From Isoperla grammatica (taxonomy: Eukaryota; Arthropoda; Insecta; Plecoptera; Perlodidae), in assembly GCA_945910005.1 (NCBI GenBank), contig OX246748.1, forward strand, positions 8,905,363 to 8,969,362: a stretch of 64,000 nucleotides of DNA. The letters are read 5' to 3'. Shown piece by piece: positions 1 through 10,317 of this stretch. Every line of letters begins with the position of its first letter. The first letter of the stretch is position 1. The position numbers were made by a program, and so were the translations under genes. The notes under the pieces were generated by a model, which saw only the letters and a list, made by a program, of their open reading frames with translations, was not told where the DNA came from and ran no database searches.

Positions 1-1
1 T

Positions 2-490
2 AATATAACAAGGGTATATGATGTACCCCAAGCCCCAGGAAAAAATGTGTTTTCTGTAATTTTAACAATAATTGAAGAAAACCTTCCAATGTCCATGGCA
101 AACTCTGTAATAAAGCGACCCAGTGTTTTTGCTGCATGTGATCCAAAAAGCATAGATCAAAACACTTTAATGGATTTGTTTGTTCAAACAAAAGCAACTC
201 CATATAAAGAACCTCAAGTATTGCCGTTATCTTTAAATGTGACCAGAGCTTACAAGTTATTTTTCCTTATAGATTATTTGAGTGAAGAATTAAATGAAGA
301 ATTAGATCTTGATGCATCAAAAAGTTTAAATGCATTTAAATTTGTCAAAATAGGAGTTAAGGATATTAAAATCAGAGATCCATTTTCGGATAAACCGTTA
401 AAAAAGGGAGTTGCATTGAAAGAAGATGCCATTTGCTCAAGGCCTTCTATCACATTTCTGAAGCCCAAACATAAACTCAAGTTATTGTAA
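2..490 (+). CDS. 3' part of an unrecognised AT-rich protein gene (partial)
   Basis: An open frame runs in from the left edge of the window and ends at a TAA at 488-490, giving at least 162 residues. No ATG lies near the edge, so the start is outside the window. The protein is rich in Lys, Leu, Asp and Ser, has no obvious signal peptide, and shows hydrophobic but not clearly membrane-spanning stretches around residues 80-90 (YKLFFLIDYL). The first residues (TRVYDV) match the end of the pseudogene at 3028-3519 (KRVYDV), so the two are overlapping pieces of one gene family. Relative to that copy a 12-bp stretch is missing, which keeps the frame. I do not recognise the family. The compact, AT-rich, uninterrupted style would suit a large DNA transposon or an old integrated DNA virus, but that is only a guess. 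Over 160 open codons in AT-rich DNA support real coding history. Confidence 0.5.
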   Translation, partial: NITRVYDVPQAPGKNVFSVILTIIEENLPMSMANSVIKRPSVFAACDPKSIDQNTLMDLFVQTKATPYKEPQVLPLSLNVTRAYKLFFLIDYLSEELNEELDLDASKSLNAFKFVKIGVKDIKIRDPFSDKPLKKGVALKEDAICSRPSITFLKPKHKLKLL

Positions 491-624
491 CATAATGTAT
501 CAAAATAGCACTTTTCGGAGTTCTCTTTCTACGAATTCAATTGAAGAAACGATGCTCGCCTAAACGCTCTCGCCAACCATAGACCCAGACAGGTATGTGA
601 TACTTTGAGTTATGCGGTACTAGC

Positions 625-843
625 AGGTAAAGGGAAGGATGTACCCTGCATTTCGTCTATCTCTCCACCTCTACCGGTCTTTTCTCCGCAGCTCTCGATT
701 GAAATTGTTGAACAGGCGGGGGATGACAACAGACCGGGAGAAAAGCGTGGCTCTACCAGAAGATTATGCTTCCGCCGCCTGGTATAGCTCTCGAGATAAG
801 CAAAGCACACAAACCTACCAACCACGATAAGATAGCAGTCCAA
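625..843 (+). repeat. SINE-like tail B fragment
   Basis: The segment from about 750 (ctctaccagaag, then cttccgccgcctggtatagctctcg, ending gataagatagcagtcc) matches the tail B modules near 6573, 16681 and 35661. The part before it (gcatttcgtct ... ccggtc) matches the stretch that precedes tail B in those copies, but with extra sequence between. Confidence 0.6.
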
Positions 844-1590
844 GGACATGGGCATTATTGAACTATAGTATTGTAAATATATATAGTAGAACTTTATACA
901 CTTCATTTTTATGTGTGCAGTTTTACTTTGTAACTGGACAAATAAGTCACATCACGTCGGGGGGTGATTGGTGGATAGGTTCAAGTAGGTTAGCTTGCAA
1001 GGAACGTTTTAGATGGAGGACAGAACACCCTGAGTCGAATTGACGGGAATCTGCATGAGAAGTAGTTTGTATAACAAGACATAACGTATAACAGGCTTGG
1101 ATATTCTCCATCATCGCTATCGTTCCATACAAAAGTACGAAAAGTCTTGTTCGGCAGTCGTAGTCTTTCACGAGGGGAAGATAAGACACGAACGAAAGAA
1201 GATATTCATTTAAGTTTAGTTATTGCTTGTTTGACGAGGATTTATAAAGCGCGGGATAATCTGATGCGTCCATCAATCTACAGGTTGGTGAGGATTGATA
1301 GTAGAAGTATTCAAGTATGCAAGTATGAAGAATTTTGTCACGTGATAAGACCACAGAAAAGTAAAACGAAATGCACGAGAGCCATACTTTGCGGGCAGTA
1401 GGACGAACGAGTTGGAGAGTTTTGGTGGACAGCGACGAGCGCCGACACAACACGACCGCTTGCGACAGAAGCCAGGTATGAAGTGAGCGCCTGCCTTATG
1501 TATGGAGGTGTGGTCTTGGTGGTGCGGAGAGGCGATGTTCTGTGGTCGACATTTTGGTGGCTACATTTGCCCATTATTATGTACTCAATG
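844..1590. other. No gene seen
   Basis: Only short unsupported frames occur here. A patch at about 955-990 (gtcggggggtgattgg) resembles the lead of the repeat at 16136, so this is probably degraded repeat. Confidence 0.5.
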
Positions 1591-1675
1591 ATGATTGATT
1601 GGTAATGGGGCTTTACGTCTCATATTTTTGCAACAATAGCTAATCGAGACGATGAGCGGGTGATCATAAAACTTT
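1591..1675 (+). repeat. SINE-like head fragment
   Basis: Contains taatggggctttacgtctcat, a run to gcaac, and ctaatcgagacgatgagcgg, the signature of the common head module. It stops after about 85 bp without the middle or a tail. Confidence 0.7.
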
Positions 1676-1734
1676 GTCGTAGTTAGTCAGAACTAACTAA
1701 CCAGACCCATTGTGCTATGGTACTATTGTCAATC

Positions 1735-2240
1735 GCATTCATTTCGACCACTTAAATTTAACCGTCTCTCCTTAGAGAAATCTTGGATACGCCACTTTCG
1801 GTTTACTCTCACGACAGGCATCGTCATGTTGAGAACTTCTATAGCAGCTCAATAGTAAGAAGCGTAATCGACAAAAACGCAACCGTAATGTGCTAGAAAA
1901 TACTTCATCACACCAATATACGAATGAAACTGTCTGACAGGTTAAGATCAATAGTCATGTTAAAAGAACAAGGAAAAAACTTTCCAAAATAAAAATAAGG
2001 GAATCAAATTCAAGAGCCATTTAATACCCGGGAGACAAGAATTACGTAGGCCACATGCCTGAAGTAAATTAGTTTTGGTTTAGCCACAGACAAAATGCCT
2101 AGATGATGAGGGATAAAGATATTAGTATATGAAAATGTATATAAAAATGAAAGAATGTATTTTTCATATAATTTTTATTATTTATTAATAGATGGCCTTA
2201 ATGTGTCATGTGTGGAGCATACAAACAACGACTTCTAGGC
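1735..2240 (+). repeat. Repeat alpha, copy 1
   Basis: Shares three blocks in the same order with 4325-4990. They are aaatcttggatacgccactt near 1780, gaattacgtaggccacatgc near 2040, and a 3' block ggccttaatgtgtcatgtgt near 2193. No coding frame of note. It looks like a dispersed non-autonomous element, but its ends cannot be fixed from these copies. Confidence 0.6.
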
Positions 2241-2551
2241 TTTAATCTAACTATCAACCACTGTGACGAAAGTCTTGTTCTTACCTAGAGCGAACAGTGC
2301 AATACAATACACCCTCCCTCGATAAAAGACAGCCATAAATGAATTAAGGGACGAACAGGCCTGAGTTCCTCACGCCTGCGCTGTATGAAGCGGCTCATAG
2401 TTAGAGTATCACTTGCCATATTTATTATTTTTTAATAAATAGCACCATTTTTAATTTACTAATTATTATTATTATAATATTTGTTAATGCTACTATTTGT
2501 CATCATAACGATGATGATATTTGGGTTATACGTTCCATATTCTTGCAATAC
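2241..2551. other. No gene seen
   Basis: AT-rich spacer between repeat alpha copy 1 and the next SINE-like copy. No frame or structure I can support. Confidence 0.5.
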
Positions 2552-2790
2552 GATACGTGGATGACGATTGATAGATCGATTGATAGATTGATTGATATTT
2601 GGGCTTACAGCTCATATTTTTGCAACGAGGGTAATCGAGGCAATGAGTGAGTGATATTTGAAGATGAAATATGGGGCTCTTTGGAGGAAAGGGCGTGGAT
2701 GAAATATGAAGATGCTTGGTGGGTAGTGGCAGGGGGAAGAGTGTTATACCAAACAGGTAAAGGGGAGGATGTGCCCTGCATCCGATGAGG
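2552..2790 (+). repeat. Diverged SINE-like copy
   Basis: Begins with a TGAT/TAGAT-rich run, then gatatttgggcttacagctcat and a variant of the head (aatcgaggcaatgagtgagtg), followed by ggggctctttggaggaaagg, which is also seen at 16550 and 35540. It ends in gatgtgccctgcat, similar to 640-650, so it probably belongs to the tail B subfamily. Confidence 0.55.
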
Positions 2791-3027
2791 GTCGATGTAA
2801 GGGACATATTGATATGATAAAAGCATTGATAATGATCATATGGATATATTATCATTATCAATGCCAGAGCTCTTCAGAACCAGAGCTCTTCAGAACTTGA
2901 AAAAATAGTTGTGACCGTTTAGAGTCAGAGGGTATTAAGTATGATTGTATGTTTAAAAAAGTATCTAATGATTTTTAAACTGCTCAGTATAATATTAGTT
3001 TTAGCTGGATTATGTGTCAATTAAATT

Positions 3028-3519
3028 ATGTCTTCTTCTATACATGCTGGTGCAATGAGAATTGTCGAAGAATGTCTAAGAGAAGCATATTATGGCGCGG
3101 CACAAGTAAATTTAACAGTAAATGTTCATTCTGATGATAATCAAACATCTATCACTGTATTCACAGAGGATTCCCACCACCAGAGTATGGAAAAGATAAT
3201 GAAGACAATAAAGTTAATAAATTCAAATACAAGGGGATGCACTTTTGAACCATCAGATAAAAAAACCTATATTTCCACTATAGTCAAAGAATTTATATCT
3301 CAATATACTGTAGCTGGTGAAACATTATTTCCTTAGGTAAAACTGTTGATGGCAATATTGACAGGAACACCGTATACAACTATAAAAGATGATTTATCAG
3401 CAGGTTTATCACAATGTGCAGAAGCATTCACAAAAGGGGCTAACTTCAAAAGTGTAGAAAAAGCCGTGGTAAATATAACAAATAATTTAAAAAGGGTATA
3501 TGATGTAGCCAACCCGCCG
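3028..3519 (+). pseudogene. 5' part of the same unrecognised gene as 2-490, broken
   Basis: An ATG at 3028 (MSSSIHAGAMRIVEECLREA) opens a frame of 102 codons that meets a TAG at 3334-3336. The same frame then resumes without a shift to about 3515, so one nonsense codon separates two halves of about 165 residues in total. The second half ends in NLKRVYDV, which overlaps the beginning of the fragment at 2-490. After about 3515 the sequence changes to unrelated repeat (PPQWWSKPLA and on). The copy is therefore truncated at its 3' end, and the 3' end of the relative survives at the window start. No recognisable domain. A real stop, rather than a sequencing error, is an inference. Confidence 0.5.
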
Positions 3520-3555
3520 CAGTGGTGGAGCAAGCCCCTAGCACACCGCCAGTTT

Positions 3556-4160
3556 CCAAAAATCAGTTTAATATTCTGGTTGGTAACAATCGAAGAACAA
3601 GGAAATGAACTTTCCAAAATCAAAATAAGGGAATCAAATTCAAGAGCCACAAAATACCCGGGAGACCAGAATTACGTAGGCCACATGCCTGAAGTAAACT
3701 AATTTGTTTTAGAAACGGACAAAATGCATAGACTGAAAGAGATAATGAGATAAAATTGAAATAATGTATTATTCATATTATGTTTATTATTTATTTATTG
3801 TTTGATTGATTAATGGGGCTTAACGTCTCATATTTATGAAACTATTGCTAATCGCGACGATGAGCGGGTGATAATGAAGATGAGAAAGATGATGATTAAG
3901 AATAAAGCCACATCCGAATCAGATCCATTGTAAGTCGCGTGGGTCGTCATACGGGAGTCCAGCAAGGGTGGGCAGGGCCAAGTGGGAGGAGACATATTCA
4001 GTGGGACCCTGGGGGGGGGGGGGGGGGGGGGAGGGACAGGGTCTCCTTCCGTCACCTCTTACGACTAGCAGTCACTTTGGGCCTATTCTATCCCGGGCCG
4101 AGACGGGTCTTATTTAATAGATAGCCTTATTGTGTCGTTTGTGGAGCTTGCATTCACCAG
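3556..4160 (+). repeat. Repeat alpha, copy 3, split by a SINE
   Basis: The block aagggaatcaaattcaagag to gaattacgtaggccacatgc (3627-3690) matches copies 1 and 2. The 3' block agccttattgtgtcgtttgtgg resumes only at about 4120, after the SINE at 3802-4108. The bases on either side of the SINE (TTATTTA) look like a 7-bp target-site duplication. Confidence 0.6.
3802..4108 (+). mobile_element. Full-length SINE-like element, head plus tail A
   Basis: One of the more complete copies. It has the head ggggcttaacgtctcatattt, the middle domain (cacatccgaatcagatcc, gtcgtcatacgggagtccagc, agtgggaggag), a long G run at 4012-4031, and tail A (gtcacctcttacgactagca ... cccgggccgagacgggtc). It interrupts repeat alpha copy 3 and is flanked by TTATTTA on both sides. 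Tail A resembles conserved 3' domains of invertebrate SINEs as I remember them. I could not confirm the superfamily, and I see no tRNA-type head. Confidence 0.7.
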
Positions 4161-4324
4161 GGATGAAGTAAGCCGTGAGCTTCTGCCTTGTGAGGGGGCG
4201 TAGTATTGGTGGTGTGGGACGCGCATTATATCTATTTTATTATTATTTATGATTTATGGTTGTAAGACATGAAATAAGATTGGACGAAAGCTTTCATGAA
4301 AGGGAAGCAGACAAAAATTTACTC

Positions 4325-4990
4325 TCGATCGTATTTATTTGGACCACAAAAATTTAACTTTCTTTCCGTAGACAAATCTTGGATACGCCACTTTCAGTTT
4401 ACCCTCACGACAAGCATGGTCAGCATCTAGTAAGAAGCGTAATAGTTTTGCGTTAGCATGCTACTACGTCAATGAACGCACCCTAATTGTGTAAGGAATT
4501 AACACGTAACGCAATAATTTCGATCCTCGATGGACGTAGGCCTATGGTCAAAGAACCTATAATCTAACAAGCTACATCACACCTGTACGAATTAAACGGT
4601 CTGAAAAGACGAGAAGGGTAAGAGTAATGTTGGGAAGAACAAGGAAAAATCTTTCCAAAATCGGGGAATCAAATTCAATAGCCACAAAATACCCAGGAGA
4701 CCAGAATTACGTAGGCCACATGCTTAAAGTAAACTAGTTATGGAATAGACGGCCTTATTGTGTCGTTTGTGGAGCATCTTTTTACAGGTATGTCGTAACC
4801 ACCACACCGAAATATATTTCTGCGTGCGCCACTGACGAAACTGACAAAAACTATTGAATAAATAATAAATGCAATAATTAGTGTGATATTACTCGACAGG
4901 GGTGATAGATGGGAGGTAAACAGTGTATTGGAGAGTACAGCCCAAACCAGCGTTGTTCAAAATGACAATCATATTAGGGAATTTTAAGAA
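4325..4990 (+). repeat. Repeat alpha, copy 2
   Basis: Matches copy 1 in the aaatcttggatacgccactt block (about 4374) and the gaattacgtaggccacatgc block (about 4703). It continues into a 3' block (gtgtcgtttgtggagcatct at 4759 to about 4945) shared closely with 20036-20225. Two internal blocks differ, so copies appear to have lost or gained segments. Confidence 0.6.
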
Positions 4991-5361
4991 GGTTAATTGA
5001 GTAACATTCCATGCGTATACCAAAATTATAAGCAGGACTGGTGTGGTTTTATAACTAGCTCTAGCGTCAGATTGAGGCATAAGTGGCAACGTGCAAGTAG
5101 AAGCTTATAAGAGAAGCGAGAAGATTTATTTTTCTCTTACAAAAATAATATGATGCTCACCTCTAGACTAAAATATGCCACGCCAATAAACATGGCAAGA
5201 AATCATATTAGGTTATTTACAGAGTTGAAATCGTAGATATGGTGATCATTTATTTATACTAGGAAAACGCTACGCGTTGCCAGATGAGCGAGTTTGTTTT
5301 CAATAAATCAAACAAATATTTTTCATATCATATAATTCACTAATCACTAATTACTTTTTTG
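4991..5361. other. No gene seen
   Basis: AT-rich. A short piece at about 5263-5320 (ccagatgagcgag, then tcaataaatcaaacaa) is repeated near 17355-17395. Confidence 0.45.
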
Positions 5362-5745
5362 TAGGTTGGCATCTTGACGGATTTGTCTGATTATGTTAAC
5401 AGCATTTAGTTTAGTGGTCACGGATGTTGACCGAAAGGTTTAGCCAAAACTGTCAAGCCGTTTGGCCTGTGCGCGACGAACAAAATTTTTTTTCAGTAAT
5501 TAATTCTTTGTAGGTTGGCATCTTGACTAATTTTACTGGTTATGTTAACAGCGTCTAGTTTAGTGGTCACGGGTGTTGAACGAAATTTTAGCCAAATCCG
5601 TCAAGTCGTTTGACCTGTGCGCGACGAACAAAATATGGCGCACGAACGAACAGACGAATGAACGAACGAACGAATGAACTAATGAACGAACAGACAAAGC
5701 GCCGATCGAGTTGTATGGAGAGATTCGCTATCGCTCATCTAAAAA
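5362..5745 (+). repeat. 148-bp direct duplication with ACGA-rich tail
   Basis: The word gtaggttggcatcttgac starts at 5362 and again at 5510, and both copies run to ctgtgcgcgacgaacaaaat, giving a two-copy tandem of period 148. It is followed by a GAACGAAC-type simple repeat at 5641-5700. The segment after that (gcgccgatcgagttgtatgg, 5699-5745) recurs at 17495-17540, just before the zinc-finger exon. Confidence 0.65.
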
Positions 5746-5884
5746 ATGTTATTATTTCTTTCCTTATTTTTATAATTATTGCAGTTATTTTTATGATAAT
5801 AACAAATATTATAATAAAAGGCCGAGACCTAATTTTCTTGGTTCTTACTATGTATGGGCAGATGTATATAGCGTGGGAATCAGG

Positions 5885-6060
5885 AAATTGATTGATTGAT
5901 ATTTGGGCATAACGTCTTATATTTTTGCAACTTTGGGTCGAGGTTACGTTTGAAGGCGAAGGCGGTTTCAAATTCAACTAACCCCTTCCGGGAAAAAAAC
6001 GGTAAAAGGTTTAGCCAACGCTGAAAAACAGGGTTGCGGAAGTGACTTGGGCGTCCTAAG
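5885..6060 (+). repeat. SINE-like head fragment followed by repeat beta, copy 1
   Basis: The head (gatatttgggcataacgtct) ends near 5938. Then comes a block from ggttacgtttgaaggcgaa to gcggaagtgacttgggcg that also occurs at 9281-9520, here called repeat beta. Confidence 0.55.
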
Positions 6061-6304
6061 TGTGTGAGAAAGTTCAGTCTCGCCCTCACACATAGGACGA
6101 AGATCACCTTCAAAATTGTTGTGTTATTCCAGGTCTGACGCTGTGATGGGCCTGATCAGCCCATCAGTAAGATTTGGCCCAAGTTGGGTTGTTGTTAAGA
6201 GTTTGTTCTGAGCCCACTCGAGCATTTAGTCGAACCATGAAGGTTGTTTGGTGATTATTGTTTATTAATTATTGTATAGTAGCTTCCGTTGATCCAAAAC
6301 AGAG
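6061..6304. other. No gene seen
   Basis: Spacer between repeat beta and the next SINE-like copy; nothing recognised. Confidence 0.4.
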
Positions 6305-6680
6305 ACATAATGGGGCTTGACGTCTTATATTTATGCAACGATGGCTAATCGAGACGATGAGCGGGTGATAATGAAGATGAGAAAGATGATAATGAAGAAT
6401 AAAGCCACATCCGAATCAGATCCATTGTACGTCGCGTGAGTCGTCATACGGAAGTCCAGCAAGGGAGGGCAGGGCCAAGTGGGAGGAGAAATATTCAATG
6501 GGACAGTGGGGGGGAAAGGGGATTGGGGTGTGGACTGCACTTCGTCTGACTTCTCCTCGACCAGTCCGGCTAGGGTGGCCCTAACAGAAGCATACGCTTC
6601 CGCCGGCATAGCTCTCGGGATCAACAAAGCACGCAAACCTGCCCACCACGATAAGGTAGCAGTCCCTGGGCAGGTCCATA
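6305..6680 (+). mobile_element. Full-length SINE-like element, head plus tail B
   Basis: Head (ggggcttgacgtcttatatt) and the same middle as the tail A copies (gagtccagcaagggagggca), then a switch at about 6530 to gtggactgcacttcgtctga and tail B (gcttccgccggcatagctct ... aaggtagcagtccctgggc). It shows that one middle domain is joined to two alternative 3' ends in this genome. Confidence 0.7.
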
Positions 6681-7195
6681 AGCAGCTAGCACAAGCCTAA
6701 GAGGGGGTAAAAGGGGGGAAGGTGACGTGATACGGTCGATTCGGGTTAAAAGTGGTAAGGCTCGGGGTCTCGGGGCGGGGGGTCGGTCGGAGGAGCCGTT
6801 GAAGATGGACGCATATGTGGGCACATCAAGATGGAACGGGCCGAGAGCGACCGGTGATGCCATGGGGCACAAGGACTATCCCCGAGGAAGGAGTCACGAG
6901 GGAAGTACGGACGGGGCGAAAGCCAACGAAGGTAGTGTGACTCCTAAGTAGTAGATTATAGGGCCAGATAGATCCTGATCGGTACGCCACGTCTTTGCCA
7001 CGGTAGGATGAATGTCGATTGTCTAAAATAATAAATGTACGGTTCCTCAATGTTTGAACCCAGGACTGTTGATTTAAGTACCTAGTCTTCCGGTCTTCCT
7101 CAGACATAGCAACGATCCCAAATGTACGAGTTCACGTGTGTCAAGAGAGGGTTACGTCCCCAGTAAAACCTGGTGACAGCCGACCTGAACATGGA
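6681..7195. other. No gene seen
   Basis: GC-richer than the surroundings up to about 6950 and open in several frames, but with no recognisable protein and no repeat partner that I noticed. Confidence 0.4.
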
Positions 7196-7740
7196 TACGA
7201 GTCCCGTATACCAGGGTGTTAAGGGTTCGTTGGTCGGCACGTGAATTCGGTACACAACAATATTAATACCATAACACTGGCATTTACATAAAAGGCTTCC
7301 ATAAAAGCTTCAAATTAGTCATGCAAACATGAGTACCGAAAATGTTAAATGTTTACTGTATTTCCCAAAGAATGAACATGAAGATGAGGGTGGACATTAT
7401 TAAAGAAAAAAATCCATTCAATGTCCAATAAAATTGTACTAAACAGTGAGAATGCGCTCAAAAATGGTGCCAAATGGTACGAGTCCCGTACCAGGGTGCA
7501 GTAAGGGCAAAAAATCCATTCTATGTCCAAAAAAATTGTACTAAACAGTGAGAATGCGCTCAAAAATGGTGCCAAATGGTACGAGTCCCGTACCAGGGTG
7601 GTAAGAGCAAAAAATCCATTCAATGTCCAATAAAATTGTACTAAACAGTGAGAATGCGCTCAAAAATAGTGCCGAATGGTACGGGTCCCGTACCAGGGTG
7701 GTAAGGGTTCGTTGGACGGCGCGTGAATTCGGTACAAGTT
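7196..7740 (+). repeat. Tandem array of about 103 bp
   Basis: The word ccattcaatgtccaataaaa (with variants) begins at 7413, 7516 and 7616, so the periods are 103 and 100. Each unit contains gagaatgcgctcaaaaatgg and ggtacgagtcccgtaccagg. A related piece (gtcccgtataccagggtg, then aagggttcgttgg) lies at 7201-7260, and its twin follows the array at 7686-7735. Open frames here are by-products of the repetition. Confidence 0.75.
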
Positions 7741-8000
7741 GGTTCAGGCGCCGGGTACTGCCACCCCCACCACATCGTGGGTGGCTTGGGGAGGGGGGGC
7801 AACAATTTCTACTAACCAACCCACAACATTCTGGTGGTGGTTGGTGTCTAACAATGGCATGCACGCTAAGTCCAGTTATACAGAACAACATAAGCCGCCG
7901 GACCAAACTTTGTTGAAAATTCTAGAACCAGATTCTTTACGCTGGTGACATCAAGAACCATTCACCACCATGCAAAGATCCAGTACTGCCATAAAAATTG

Positions 8001-8340
8001 CCCCCCCCCCCCCCCCCCCTGCTACAATCCACGGGGGCCAACAATGGCATGAACCCAAAGTTGCAGTTGTACAAATTCCCTCGGGATACTGTACTGCCCC
8101 CACCTCTATGAGGCTTGTGGTGGGGGGGGGGGGCCAACAATGGCATGAACCCAAAGTTGCAGTTGTACAAATTCCCTCGGGATACTGTACTGCCCCCACC
8201 TCTGTGAGGCTTGTGGTGGGGGGGGGGGGCCAACAATGGCATGAACCCAAAGTTGCAGTTGTACAAATTCCCTCGGGATACTGTACTGCCCCCACCTCTG
8301 GGAGGCTTTGGGGGGGGGGGCAACAATGAACTGTACTGCC
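8001..8340 (+). repeat. 96-bp tandem array with poly-C and poly-G runs
   Basis: The word ccaacaatggcatgaaccc starts at 8038, 8134 and 8230, a period of 96, with a degenerate fourth copy at about 8320. Each unit ends in a run of 9-12 G, and a 19-base C run lies at about 8001-8019. Because 96 is divisible by three, both strands stay open for over 100 codons; this is not evidence for a gene. Confidence 0.8.
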
Positions 8341-8689
8341 TGGGGTGGGAGGGAAACAACGGCATGTATCATGTATTCAACCAGATACTCTATGCTGGTG
8401 ACATCTTCAATAAAAAGTTGCCTCGGCATTTTGTGGTAACTAAATCTTGTGTCCCACAAGACCAACCAGTGAGGGGGAGGGATACACACCTATGAAGGCT
8501 GTCCCAAGCCAGATGTCGGTGACCAACTCCAGTTCAAGTGCTAAACGAAGTAGCGGTAAAAGCAGAACCCACTAAAATCAAAATTGTCAAAATAATACAT
8601 CCATTTGGTAGCCGTGCGTGCGAACATCATGTTAACTAGGAAATGAGATTACGGGGTCAACCTTAGTCGCACACATAAGGCTCCAAACG
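8341..8689. other. No gene seen
   Basis: No frame or repeat partner recognised. It may include the 5' untranslated part of the R2-like element that starts next. Confidence 0.35.
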
Positions 8690-9000
8690 ATTGAATGGAT
8701 GTGCGCCCAGTGTGGCGAGGGATTCGGTTCTAAGACTGGGGTCGGTGTACATCTGGCACGGCGTGAAGGCGATCCATTAATATACAAGTGCCTCGAGCCG
8801 GACTGTATCAGAGTATTCGATACGAGACGTTCTCTCTACCCACATAAATAAGACACACAAACATCATGCTGTCGAGAGTAGGCGCGAAAAGTGCTGAACA
8901 AGTAATGGCAGCTTGTTCAGCAAGAGACCCCACTCGTTCTAAATCGGGAAGATGGACCGAAGGCGATGAACTCTAAGCTTGTAGAACTGAACTAGAGGTA
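8690..9000 (+). pseudogene. N-terminal zinc-finger and Myb-like remnant of an R2-clade retrotransposon
   Basis: At 8702 a frame reads CAQCGEGFGSKTGVGVHLAR, a C2H2-type finger with C-x2-C-x12-H whose second His position is lost. It is followed by YKCLEPDCIRVFDTRRSLYPH (8786 on; C-x4-C-x12-H), then a stop and a shift in register. At 8935-8998 another frame reads RSKSGRWTEGDEL, a stop, then ACRTELEV, which has the look of the Myb-type helix that follows the fingers in R2 proteins. R2 elements place C2H2 fingers and a Myb domain before the reverse transcriptase, and RT remnants of the same clade lie from 11406 on the same strand. Two stops and shifts make this a pseudogene. The finger reading is firm; assignment to R2 rests on the downstream pieces. 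Confidence 0.6.
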
Positions 9001-9280
9001 CCCAGGGGTACCCGGTATAAACAAGGCTATCGCTCTTCTTATACCGGGCAGAACCTGAGCACAGGTCAGTGGGAGAAGGTGACACCTGGGGGTGAAGACC
9101 TGAATGAAGTCTGATACGTCTCACGGAACCTTTATCGTCGGGAATGGTCACTACGCCACATACACGATCTCATCCTGCCAGCCGCGGAATTTACCCGTCG
9201 CCTGAGCACTCTGTTGAAGATGTGATCAGACCGACATCTGCCACGTCTGAAGCAACTAAATCAACACCAAAATAGGGGTC

Positions 9281-9520
9281 GCGGTTACGTATGAACGCGA
9301 AAGCGGTTTCAAGTGATTGATAAATTGATATTTACGTCGTTTACGTTTACTTGACGTCTCATATTTTTGTAACTTGGCTAATCGAGACAATGAATGGTTG
9401 AAATATGAAGATGCAATAGAGGGACTTAAACTAACTTTGCAACTTGCAACTAACCGCCTCTCGGAAGTAACGGTCAAAGGTTGAGCCAATGTTGGAATAC
9501 AGGATTGCGGAAATAACTTG
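9281..9520 (+). repeat. Repeat beta, copy 2, interrupted by a SINE-like head
   Basis: The block that is continuous at 5940-6060 is split here. ggttacgtatgaacgcgaaa lies before, and aaccgcctctcggaagtaac ... gcggaaataacttgggcg after, an insert of about 120 bp carrying gacgtctcatatttttg and ctaatcgagac. The SINE-like head therefore landed in an existing beta copy. Confidence 0.6.
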
Positions 9521-10317
9521 GGCGAGAAGCCTTCCCCAGCTGAGATTGGTGCGCGAAAGTCACGTCTCCCATGCAGGCCTCTCCCTGAATACACTGAGGA
9601 CATCGAGGAGAGGACAGATGACATATCGCAACAGGTCTACAACACTTGTGGCAACCCGCTTTGTGTGACTACACGGAGGAGGCGGTTATGCTTTAACCAG
9701 GCGACATGGTTTGAACCTTGCTACGTGAATCTCTAGTCAACATCACGCCTGATTTGTTGATCAGAGCTCATGCCCTGATTACAGACGTACCTTTCATCCT
9801 ATTATCTGTGGGCGCCAGGGAGGAAAAAAGAAAAAAGAAGGTTATAAGAAAGAAGGTTCCCAGATAAGAAAAAAGAAGGTTAATGGAGGAAAAAGGATGC
9901 GTAAAAACCGTGAAAGCGGGGTTCTTGAAAGCGGACGACCTTTGCCATGACCCAGGATATGTTTAAAAACAACCCTAGGAAATTGGCCGGGCGTGTGGTT
10001 TGGGACCAGGTAGTCCAGTCTTGACAGGATCAAAAAGTGCCACCCGCAGCAGGTGTGGCACGCCTGTATAAGAAAATGTGGGGTGCGGCCATCCCACGGC
10101 CGACTGAAGCAAACTCTACCAGTTTCCGCCCCTCAGGCCACCCGACCATACATAAGGGCCGTGCCTACTTTGGCGCCGAGCGTACGTTTTAGTTCTAGGC
10201 TATGTTATTTCACTGACAGCAACGCCACTGTGGAGCCTCAACCCTCCACTAGTGGCGCACCTACGCCGCCACAACCCCTAAGATCGTCAGGTCACCTGCC
10301 CGCCCCGCCAGGCCTTT
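9521..10317. other. No supported gene; purine-rich patch
   Basis: Contains a GAAGGTT/GAAAAA-rich stretch at 9820-9905 and GC-rich, Pro/Ser/Arg-rich open frames from 10050. No domain recognised. It could hold the lost linker of the R2-like protein or the start of the Harbinger-type sequence. Confidence 0.35.

Noticed and set aside
3834..4055. Frame with a poly-proline stretch on the minus strand
   Set aside because: Reverse reading of a SINE-like copy and its G run; the same peptide end recurs at other SINE copies.
7937..8489. Pro- and Gly-rich frames on both strands
   Set aside because: By-products of the 96-bp array and its G/C homopolymers.
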